A DNA stretch of 64,000 bases, from positions 186,001 to 250,000 of the forward strand of contig CANKZM010000006.1 in NCBI GenBank assembly GCA_947488305.1, in the 5' to 3' direction. Position 1 is the first letter of the stretch. Each line of letters begins with the position of its first letter. This document shows, one piece after another, positions 57,175-64,000 of this stretch. The DNA comes from an uncultured Roseobacter sp. GTDB lineage: Bacteria > Pseudomonadota > Alphaproteobacteria > Rhodobacterales > Rhodobacteraceae. The position numbers and the translations under genes are program-made. Under the pieces are notes generated by a model that made no database searches, was not told the DNA's origin, and saw only the letters and a program-made list of their open reading frames with translations.

Positions 57175-57672
57175 ATGACTCTGCCGAACCCGGTAGAGCA
57201 AAGCGAAAAATCCCCGCTGCGTTTGTCGCGGCGGGGTATTCTCGTGTTGGGTTTGGCCGGGATTGCGACGGGCGGTGCTGTTGCTGCGCAGTGGTACAAC
57301 GTGCTTGCTGAGAACGGTGCGGAGGCTCTGAGCCCGCCGCAAGCGCATGAAGCCGCCGGAGCGGGTGCGCTCTTGCTGGTCGATATTCGTCGTCCTGATG
57401 AGTGGTCCCGTACTGGTGTCGGAGAAGGCGCAGTGCCACTCGACATGAGGCGTCAGGGTTTTGAGGATGCACTTCTGGTCGCAGCCCAAGGCGACAAGGC
57501 CCGTCCGATTGCTTTGATCTGCGCACGTGGCGTTCGGTCACGCCGCATGTCGGATCGCCTCAAGGCCGCTGGCTTCACGCGGATCATTGACGTGCCAGAA
57601 GGTATGCTGGGCTCTGGTGCCGGGCCTGGATGGCTCCGTCGTGGTCTGCCGGTCGTCGAAGCCAAGTCCTAA
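57175..57672 (+). CDS. Membrane-anchored rhodanese-like protein
   Basis: 165 aa from MTLPNPVEQSEKSP. LSRRGILVLGLAGIATGG is a twin-arginine-like signal or anchor (about 18-38). The rhodanese domain follows with DIRRPDEW and active loop ICARGVRS, whose Cys would carry the persulfide. Likely periplasmic sulfurtransferase or thiol-handling role; co-expressed with the YHS protein. Confidence 0.87.
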   Translation: MTLPNPVEQSEKSPLRLSRRGILVLGLAGIATGGAVAAQWYNVLAENGAEALSPPQAHEAAGAGALLLVDIRRPDEWSRTGVGEGAVPLDMRRQGFEDALLVAAQGDKARPIALICARGVRSRRMSDRLKAAGFTRIIDVPEGMLGSGAGPGWLRRGLPVVEAKS

Positions 57673-57718
57673 AATCCCAGGAAATTCTTGATTATGCTGT
57701 CCCTTGGGGCGGCTCCTT

Positions 57719-59611
57719 TCATTCGGCGGGCATGTGGGTCCCGTGAAGGACACGTTCCAGATGGCCCCGTTTGGTGCGTGCAGCGCGGACGATGCCCGGC
57801 TCACGCAACGTGACCGGACTATGCATGGCAAGCAGGCGCGGCAGATAGCGCGCGACTGGCAATGCACTTAATGCAGAAAGGGGTACAGCGAGCAGCAGGC
57901 TTGCCGCGATCGGGATCAACCAAAAAGAGACCAACCCGCTCGCAAGACCAATTGTGAGGACCAGACCGAGCAGCGTTTCCATCCAATGGAACCGCATCAA
58001 TTCCTGCAGGGGATATACCTTCGCGGATCGACGTTGCGGCACCCAATCCATCGGCCGCCCGAGCGCTGTCCGGGTCACAGCTTGCGTTTGCTGGACCATC
58101 ATGATCGGGGAATAGGCAATCGAAAGAATGACCTCGACCAGAAAAGCGGTCAGAAAAGCACCGCGACCGCCGTAGAGCCGCGTCGCCTTGGCGTTACTCG
58201 CGATAATCGCCGCGCCGACCAGTTTTGGCGTCAGCAGCATCGCGTACATGATGACCAGAAACACCGCAGAGTCGATGTGGCTCATCGAGGGTGGCCAATC
58301 CGGAAACAGGGGATTGGCTTCGTTGAAATAGCGGATCACGTTGGTTTCACTGTCTTTGCCAAGCAAAAACCAGATTACCAAAAGCAGGAACCAGGCTGGC
58401 GACAGCAAATAGCTGACGGCCCCATGCAGGAGGTGGAAGCGGGAAACCGGATGCAGCCCTGCCGTTCCCAGAAGGCGCAGATGCTGAAGGTTCCCTCGGC
58501 ACCAGCGCCTGTCGCGCAGAACATAGTCGATCAAAGTGCCCGGAGTCTCTTCGAAGCTGCCCGTCAGGCGCGGCATGAAACGCACGCGCCAGCCCGCGCG
58601 CCTGAGCAAACCGGCCTCGACAAAATCATGACTGAAGATCATTTCGGATTTGCCGCCACGCCCCTTGAGTCGCGGCAATCCGGCTGAAGCTGCAAAGGCA
58701 CGTGTGCGGATGATGGCGTTGTGACCCCAGTAGTTGCCCTCATTTCGCGACCAGTTTGCCAACCCCTCTGCCAAGAGCCAGCCATATGCGATGTTGGAAA
58801 ACTGCTGCAGGCGCGCGAAAAGTGTGTCCGCGCCGATTAACATCGGGCAGCTCTGGATCAGGCCGGTATCGGGATCGCCGCTCAAAACATCGGCCATGTG
58901 GTCGATAGCCCGCCCACTCATCAGGCTGTCGGCGTCGAGAATGACCATTGCTTCATAGGCAGCACCCCAACCGGTAATCCAGTCGACCAGATTGCCAACT
59001 TTCTTGTCCGTGTTCTGCTGGCGCCGCCGATAGTAGACATCGATGTTGCTTGGGGCCGTGACCTGAAGAAGGGAAAAGGCTTTGGCTTCCTGATCTGCAA
59101 TGGTTGCATCGCGTGTATCTGAAAGAACAAAGAGCGTATATTTGTGTGCGCTCTCGCGGCGCGCAAGGTCGTCGAGCATTGCTGCGGCGTTGCCGAAGAC
59201 ATCACTTGTGGGCTCATTGTAGATCGGGATGAGCAACGCGACGTCCATCGGCTGAGTTGCCGAAGAAGAAGTTGCGGAACTGGTACGTCCCAGGAGACCT
59301 GCAATTGCCAGGCCGATTGTGCTGACCGAAAGGGTTACCCAGACAAAGGTCAGACCAATCATTGACAGAAGAGCCCATTCCAGGCCGGACATGCCCATAT
59401 CTGACAACCAGCCATAGAGACCCCGCAAGAGCAGCCATGTTCCCAGCAAGGCGGGCACAATGAGCGCGATACGCCAAAGTAACGCATGTTCCGTGCGGGA
59501 TGTGCCAGATGCCTTTGTGTCGGTTTCATTGCGATTAAAGGCCTGCACCCGCATTTCCAGCGGCGCAGGGGGCGGCATCGCGACCAAAGTATCATGGGGG
59601 ACCATCGTCAT
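57719..59611 (-). CDS. opgH: Periplasmic glucan biosynthesis glucosyltransferase OpgH
   Basis: 630 aa from the ATG overlapping the opgG stop (ATGA); a GTG eight codons earlier is an alternative. It is a GT2 family processive transferase with VALLIPIYNEPTSDVFGNAA, DADSLMSG (D-x-D) and RRWCRGNLQH (QxxRW variant region), plus about six to eight TM helices. It makes the glucan backbone from UDP-glucose at the inner membrane. Confidence 0.92.
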   Translation of the reverse strand: MTMVPHDTLVAMPPPAPLEMRVQAFNRNETDTKASGTSRTEHALLWRIALIVPALLGTWLLLRGLYGWLSDMGMSGLEWALLSMIGLTFVWVTLSVSTIGLAIAGLLGRTSSATSSSATQPMDVALLIPIYNEPTSDVFGNAAAMLDDLARRESAHKYTLFVLSDTRDATIADQEAKAFSLLQVTAPSNIDVYYRRRQQNTDKKVGNLVDWITGWGAAYEAMVILDADSLMSGRAIDHMADVLSGDPDTGLIQSCPMLIGADTLFARLQQFSNIAYGWLLAEGLANWSRNEGNYWGHNAIIRTRAFAASAGLPRLKGRGGKSEMIFSHDFVEAGLLRRAGWRVRFMPRLTGSFEETPGTLIDYVLRDRRWCRGNLQHLRLLGTAGLHPVSRFHLLHGAVSYLLSPAWFLLLVIWFLLGKDSETNVIRYFNEANPLFPDWPPSMSHIDSAVFLVIMYAMLLTPKLVGAAIIASNAKATRLYGGRGAFLTAFLVEVILSIAYSPIMMVQQTQAVTRTALGRPMDWVPQRRSAKVYPLQELMRFHWMETLLGLVLTIGLASGLVSFWLIPIAASLLLAVPLSALSALPVARYLPRLLAMHSPVTLREPGIVRAARTKRGHLERVLHGTHMPAE

Positions 59612-61134
59612 GCGCGGGTCCACCTGTAAAGCCACACCTCCGTCAACGGCTCCCCGGCCAACCTCAGTTGCGCGCGAAACTCCACCAAGTCGGCGTCGCC
59701 CGGTTTGAATGTGAAGGCAAGCCGAGGCCCTCCGGTTTCAGGATTACGCTGAACCAACCCATCGGACACCTCACCGTTGCTGCTACGCAAAACGATATCC
59801 AGCAGGCTCAGATCGTCTGGCACGTCGTTGCGCGCTTCGAAGTCAATCGCGACAATCGTGCCACCCCATGGGTTATCTCCGACCGCGGTATCCAGCACGC
59901 GTAACGGCATATCTGTGCGCGGCGCGGGATCATCCGCCCAATCGAGTTGGTACGTCATCTTGTGGCTGGCACCAGCGGCAATTGGAGTGCTCGGTCGCCA
60001 ATACGCGACGATATTGTCGTAGATTTCCAAATCAGCCGGGATTTCCACGAGGGTCACGGAACCCGGGCCCCATCCCTCACCGGGGGTCACCCAAAGTGCG
60101 GGGCGATTGTGATAAAGGGCTTCAAGATCCGCAAAGTCGCTAAAGGCCCGCGCGCGCTGCATGAGCCCGAACCCCCGAGGGTTCATGTCGGAAAATGCAC
60201 TGATCTGCAACGTTTTGGGATTTGCCAACGGACGCCAGATGACCTCTCCTGCGCCGTTGTGGATCATCAAACCGTCGCTGTCATGCACCGCCGGGCGGAA
60301 ATCCGAAAACCGGTCCCGCATTGTTTCGTCGAACAGAAACATCGAGGTCAATGGCGCGATCCCAACATGCCGCATCTCTGTGCGCGCAAAGAGTTCGGCC
60401 TCGATCCGCATGGTCAACGTTTCGCCATGCGCGATGTCGAACCGATAGGCGCCAGTGCAACTTGGGCTGTCGAGGAGCGCATGCAGCACGACGCCGTTTG
60501 CCTCTGGAGCCGGTGTTTCCAGCCAAAATGCGACGAAGTCCGGAAATTCCTCACCCTCCGGATCAGCAGTCTTGAGGGCCAGCCCGCGTGCAGACAACCC
60601 ATAGGTTTCGCCAGTACCTATCCCGCGAAAATAGCTCGCACCCTGGAACACTGCGTATTCCTGAAAGATGCCGGGCTGCTCGAGCTCAGCGCGCAAGCGC
60701 AATCCAGAATACCCCAGGGTGTCATCAATCTCGACGTCGGGAAACTTGTCTGTGGTGTCGAATACCCCCATGTCGAACCGCAGTGGTTTCGAAACGCCGT
60801 TTTCGACCACATTAATTTCGACGGCCTGAGGAAAGTACAAACCGGGTGGAAAAACGTCGACACGCTGCGGTGCCTCTGTGCCTTCCCAAAGAGCGTTGCG
60901 ACTGTCGAACCAGATTTTCCGATATTGATCGTAGGTCAGGTTGCGCCAGCTTTCCGGAATTATCGGGCGCGGCGTGTAGGCCGCCTCAGCCATGGCTTTG
61001 GCTCTGACGCGAATGTCCGCGGGATCAAAACCGATTGCGTCGCCGAAGGACATGCCCGGTTCCGCACTCATTCCGGCGGTCGGCACAGCTGCGAGGGCCA
61101 AAAGGCTTTTGAGAACATCACGACGTAGCATCAT
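59608..61134 (-). CDS. opgG: Periplasmic glucan biosynthesis protein OpgG
   Basis: 508 aa from the ATG overlapping the opgC stop (ATGA). The leader LRRDVLKSLLALAAVPTAG resembles a twin-arginine signal (RR-x-x-L-K), as known for OpgD/OpgG relatives. Core motifs are YDQYRKIWFDSRNALW, FRGIGTGETYGLSARGLALK and TSMFLFDETMRDRFSDFRP. It acts on nascent glucan chains in the periplasm. Confidence 0.93.
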   Translation of the reverse strand: MMLRRDVLKSLLALAAVPTAGMSAEPGMSFGDAIGFDPADIRVRAKAMAEAAYTPRPIIPESWRNLTYDQYRKIWFDSRNALWEGTEAPQRVDVFPPGLYFPQAVEINVVENGVSKPLRFDMGVFDTTDKFPDVEIDDTLGYSGLRLRAELEQPGIFQEYAVFQGASYFRGIGTGETYGLSARGLALKTADPEGEEFPDFVAFWLETPAPEANGVVLHALLDSPSCTGAYRFDIAHGETLTMRIEAELFARTEMRHVGIAPLTSMFLFDETMRDRFSDFRPAVHDSDGLMIHNGAGEVIWRPLANPKTLQISAFSDMNPRGFGLMQRARAFSDFADLEALYHNRPALWVTPGEGWGPGSVTLVEIPADLEIYDNIVAYWRPSTPIAAGASHKMTYQLDWADDPAPRTDMPLRVLDTAVGDNPWGGTIVAIDFEARNDVPDDLSLLDIVLRSSNGEVSDGLVQRNPETGGPRLAFTFKPGDADLVEFRAQLRLAGEPLTEVWLYRWTRA

Positions 61135-62351
61135 GCGCCCTTTTTCTTTCGCCATGGCTGGGATTTGAACCAGCCAACACCGTAGGCGACACCAATGAGC
61201 ACTGCAAAACCAACCGCATTGACCAGGAGCTGATTAAACAAGGAATTGCGCCCCAATGTATCTAGGGCAACACCAAGAAGCCGAGCCGTGAACATCGAAG
61301 TTATGAACACCGCCAGTGATTGTTGTCCCACCTTCATGATGATCGCCAAAGCCCGGCGCCAGAACTCGGCCAGTGCGCCACCTGCCTGTGGTGGCAAAAT
61401 GCGTCTTCCGGCCTCTCCGACGGCGACCCAGCAGAGGTAGGCAAGCGCGAGGAAATGCACATAGCGCAGTATGCCAAAATCCGTTTTGGCGATCAGAAAC
61501 CTGTATTCCTTGCGCCAGGCCTGTACCTCCGGCAACTGGCGGGTAATCCGGTAATAGGCTAGCGGGATGATCACTAGTACAATGACAGCAGCCAATATGA
61601 TCAGGATCTTGTTGCGCGGCGGAGCCGGCAGCCAGCCTGACATAAAGGCAAACCCCGTGAAGAAAACCAATTGCCAGCCAAACGGGTTAAAGAACCACTC
61701 GCGCGCAGACCAGGGCTCGGCAGGCAGGGCAAAATAGTCCAGCTGCGCGCCGAACCAGACACCCGCGACAACCCCAAGCGCCAGAAGAGGGTGCGCTTTG
61801 TAGGACGCAATGACCACAGGCATCATGGCAAGGACCACAAGATACATGGGCAGGATGTCAAAGTAATTTGGTACGTAAGTCAGGGTCAAAAGCCCTAACA
61901 GGTTCTCTTCGGGACGTTTGAAGAACGGGTAGAGGTTCAATTGGCCGACATAGTCGCGTTCGAACAATTCCGTAGAATTCAAGAAAACCATCGTCCCGGC
62001 GATGGCAAAAAAGAGCGCGATATGTGCCCAGTATACCTGCCAGCACCTGAAGGCCACACGGGCGGCCCCCATCAAGAGACCCTGATCCCGAAACACGGCG
62101 CCAAATGCAATGGCCGATGCCATGCCAGAGCAGAATACGAACACCTCTGTCGCATCGGAAAAACCAAAGCGCGCGGGAATCCAAAGCGTCAACCAGTTGC
62201 CTGGTGTATGTGCAATCAGAATGATGAACATGACGATACCGCGGAAGAAATCCAACCGCGGATCACGAATGCGCGCGGCGGAGTTTGCAGCCGCCTGAGC
62301 GGCGGATGGTGCACGTGGTTGGCTCATCTGTGACGGGTCGGCAAGTGTCAT
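61131..62351 (-). CDS. opgC: OpgC-type membrane protein for glucan succinylation
   Basis: 406 aa. RDPRLDFFRGIVMFIILIAH is the OpgC family start, followed by about ten TM helices and YVGQLNLYPFFKRPEENLLG. OpgC proteins substitute osmoregulated periplasmic glucans, with succinate where tested in Rhodobacter. It is the first gene of opgC-opgG-opgH; 4-nt overlaps couple all three. Confidence 0.92.
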   Translation of the reverse strand: MTLADPSQMSQPRAPSAAQAAANSAARIRDPRLDFFRGIVMFIILIAHTPGNWLTLWIPARFGFSDATEVFVFCSGMASAIAFGAVFRDQGLLMGAARVAFRCWQVYWAHIALFFAIAGTMVFLNSTELFERDYVGQLNLYPFFKRPEENLLGLLTLTYVPNYFDILPMYLVVLAMMPVVIASYKAHPLLALGVVAGVWFGAQLDYFALPAEPWSAREWFFNPFGWQLVFFTGFAFMSGWLPAPPRNKILIILAAVIVLVIIPLAYYRITRQLPEVQAWRKEYRFLIAKTDFGILRYVHFLALAYLCWVAVGEAGRRILPPQAGGALAEFWRRALAIIMKVGQQSLAVFITSMFTARLLGVALDTLGRNSLFNQLLVNAVGFAVLIGVAYGVGWFKSQPWRKKKGA

Positions 62352-62399
62352 GGCCGGTCTTTATGCCTTCGAGTAGTTCTTGTCATCAGGACCGAATAT

Positions 62400-63749
62400 C
62401 TATTGAGCGGGTATGCGCCGGGTATCAACCAGTTGCGCCAGACGCGTGCGGGTAAAGCGGTCCGCCTGTCCAGCACGCCGCGAAAGCCGGTCCTCCAGAA
62501 TGGCTTCCGTCTGGTCTAACCGTCCCGCGCGCAAACCTGCGTCGATCGTGATCCGTTCAAAGACGTCGCGTTGGGCGTGGCTGCCTCCGATGGATTGCAT
62601 GTCTGGCCGCGCTGACGACAGCGCCGTGAAGGCTGCATCATATCGGCCTTCGGCGAAGGCATTCAATCCGTCAAGGGCCGAGAGGCCGGGTCGCGCGTAC
62701 CGTTGTTGCATTTCACCGGCCCGGGCTGCGTCCCGCTTGAAGCGATTTGCCATTGCTGCCTGTGCATCGGGCCGGTCGGCTCCGGTAAGCGCCAGCATGT
62801 AGTGCAGGTCAGCAAAGACCACACAGCCGTCGTCCGTCCGGCGCTGGGCGATATCTGCAAGTTCATTCCAGCGTGGTCCCACATCCACACCTTCCAGTTC
62901 GAGACGAACCAGCAGTGACGTGGCATTCGAGATGTCGCGGTAGTCATCGGTTTTTTCCGCGCGGACCTGCGCGTCATAAAGGCCAAGGGCCACGTCCATC
63001 TCACCGCGGTCCAGATGCAGCAGCGCCTTGTGCCACCAGACGTGGTAGCGAAAATTATTCGAATGTGTCCAGGCGCCGGCACTAGTCTCGATCAGTGAAA
63101 TGCCCATGTCGGGCCGGGCCGTCATATCGTAGACATGCGCGACCGCGTGGAGCCCCCATGCATCATCCATTGCCAATTCCAGGCCTGCGCGTCCTGCGGC
63201 TTCCGCCAGATCGTATTCGCCGGTTTCTTCGAGCGTGAACGCGTGGCATCCCAAGACATATCCCCGACAAGGATGATCTGAGCCATGCGCATCCAGTACG
63301 CGTTCGATTGAACGGCGCATCCCTTGCGCATCCCCAAGAATGAAACGGATGGCATGGCTGACCTTGGCCGAAAGCGTATCAGTGGGGTGGTTTTTTAGCA
63401 CGTCCTCCATCGCCGCGACTGCACCTGTAGGCTCCCCCTCCAGCCAGCGATCAAGCGCCGTCACCCAAAGCCTTTCACGTGGCGTGACCTCTTTGAAGGT
63501 CATGGCTGTGCGCGCGGCTTGCGCTGCCTCTCGTGCAGTTTGGACCAATTCCGCCCGACCCATCATCAGGGAGAAAAGGCCCCGGGCCGCGTGACCCATG
63601 GCGAATTGTGGCTCCGCTGTCATCACAGCGCCCAAGTGCATTGGGGTGGCTGTCCCATGTGCGAGAAAGGCGCGGATCATCGCATTCCATTCCGACAAGG
63701 TGTCGTTGGAGTCCAGTGAAACTGGAGCGTCACAAATATCAAACATCAT
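62400..63749 (-). CDS. Tetratricopeptide-repeat protein (TTC38-like)
   Basis: 449 aa, alpha-helical throughout, with repeated A-x-G/A pairs typical of TPRs (LAHGTATPMHLGAVMTAEPQ; YVLGCHAFTLEETGEYDLAE; GLHAVAHVYDMTARPDMGIS). The WTHSNNFRYHVWWHKALLHL stretch is characteristic of the TTC38 family. Function unknown. It lies 48 bp upstream of opgC on the same strand. Confidence 0.83.
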   Translation of the reverse strand: MMFDICDAPVSLDSNDTLSEWNAMIRAFLAHGTATPMHLGAVMTAEPQFAMGHAARGLFSLMMGRAELVQTAREAAQAARTAMTFKEVTPRERLWVTALDRWLEGEPTGAVAAMEDVLKNHPTDTLSAKVSHAIRFILGDAQGMRRSIERVLDAHGSDHPCRGYVLGCHAFTLEETGEYDLAEAAGRAGLELAMDDAWGLHAVAHVYDMTARPDMGISLIETSAGAWTHSNNFRYHVWWHKALLHLDRGEMDVALGLYDAQVRAEKTDDYRDISNATSLLVRLELEGVDVGPRWNELADIAQRRTDDGCVVFADLHYMLALTGADRPDAQAAMANRFKRDAARAGEMQQRYARPGLSALDGLNAFAEGRYDAAFTALSSARPDMQSIGGSHAQRDVFERITIDAGLRAGRLDQTEAILEDRLSRRAGQADRFTRTRLAQLVDTRRIPAQ

Positions 63750-63933
63750 GCGTTAGGCGCCTCTTTCTCGGTACTGCATTCGTTGTACCGAAATATGACC
63801 GCCGGCGAAGTCCTTGCCCCGTGGGCACACGCCAACGTGAAGCGTCGTGTTGTGAAACGCCTAATTTCTCACGTTTTTTTGCAAAAATCCGCGCATGAAA
63901 CGGCGTTGATCCGGGTCTGTGTGCCGAAACATT

Positions 63934-64000
63934 TCAATCCTTTTCGTCATCAAGACCATAACGTTTCAGGATATCTTGCGTATTCTCTCCAAAGCGCGGC
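63934..64000 (-). CDS. C-terminal end of a probable CaiB/BaiF-type CoA-transferase (partial)
   Basis: The minus strand entering at the right edge reads ...RFGENTQDILKRYGLDDEKD and stops at 63934. The pattern GENTQDILKRYG is the usual tail of class III CoA-transferases. Only about 21 residues are visible, so the family call is tentative. EMC pathway mesaconyl-CoA C1-C4 transferase belongs to this family, but nothing here shows which member it is. Confidence 0.5.
   Translation of the reverse strand, partial: PRFGENTQDILKRYGLDDEKD

Overview
The window is a gene-dense chromosomal segment of an alphaproteobacterium, most likely family Rhodobacteraceae and probably the Roseobacter group. I base this on three things. 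The gene order runs mdh, sucC, sucD, sucA, sucB and lpdA next to a malyl-CoA thioesterase / mesaconyl-CoA hydratase operon and sdhCDAB, as in Rhodobacter-type genomes. Marker enzymes of the ethylmalonyl-CoA (EMC) pathway are present (ccr, ecm, mcl2, mch). A luxR/luxI pair and an osmoregulated periplasmic glucan (OPG) operon also fit. I see no tRNA or rRNA genes, CRISPR arrays, insertion sequences or prophage, and no stretch of clearly foreign base composition.

Layout. Bases 1-2460 hold the ftsE 3' end, ftsX, a plsC-type acyltransferase and a PPOX-type flavoprotein on the + strand. Bases 2549-13805 form one long minus-strand 2-oxoglutarate dehydrogenase / succinyl-CoA synthetase operon, sucC to lpdA, interrupted by several small secreted or membrane proteins. 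mdh (14092-15054) lies upstream with its own terminator. Bases 16711-19381 are the mcl2-nnrU-DUF1737-mch operon. Bases 20751-24877 are sdhC-sdhD-sdhA-(two small secreted proteins)-sdhB. Bases 25180-32360 carry a DUF1989 protein, deoD, and ecm (minus) facing a PlsB-like acyltransferase and ccr (plus). Bases 32578-35797 hold a small conserved-looking ORF overlapping luxR, then luxI and a RecD-like helicase. Bases 35829-42278 hold a TIGR02186/TSUP pair and a four-gene BMP-type nucleoside ABC transporter. Bases 42414-49710 hold rimI-tsaB-GFA-nfuA, a universal stress protein, a BLUF photoreceptor, a class IV aminotransferase, an M48 lipoprotein, a DUF393 protein, a CDGSH protein and rimO. Bases 49777-57672 hold an AsmA protein, kdsA, capsule-export genes, a uracil-DNA glycosylase family protein, SseB-like, YHS and rhodanese proteins. 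Bases 57719-62351 are opgC-opgG-opgH. The right edge has a TPR protein and the tail of a probable CaiB/BaiF CoA-transferase.

How it fits together. The TCA-cycle enzymes and the EMC enzymes that feed acetyl-CoA and propionyl-CoA carbon into the cycle lie within 30 kb. Two regulatory patterns read directly from the DNA tie them together. First, a paired TGTGATCACA palindrome with an exact 21-bp repeat distance sits upstream of both sucC and sdhC. Second, a 16-nt element, TTA[AC]AAAAATGCACCT, sits 80-95 bp upstream of both mcl2 and ccr. The luxI ribosome-binding site is buried in a 12-bp near-perfect hairpin. These three are the most interesting non-gene signals. I found no clear new defence or mobile system.
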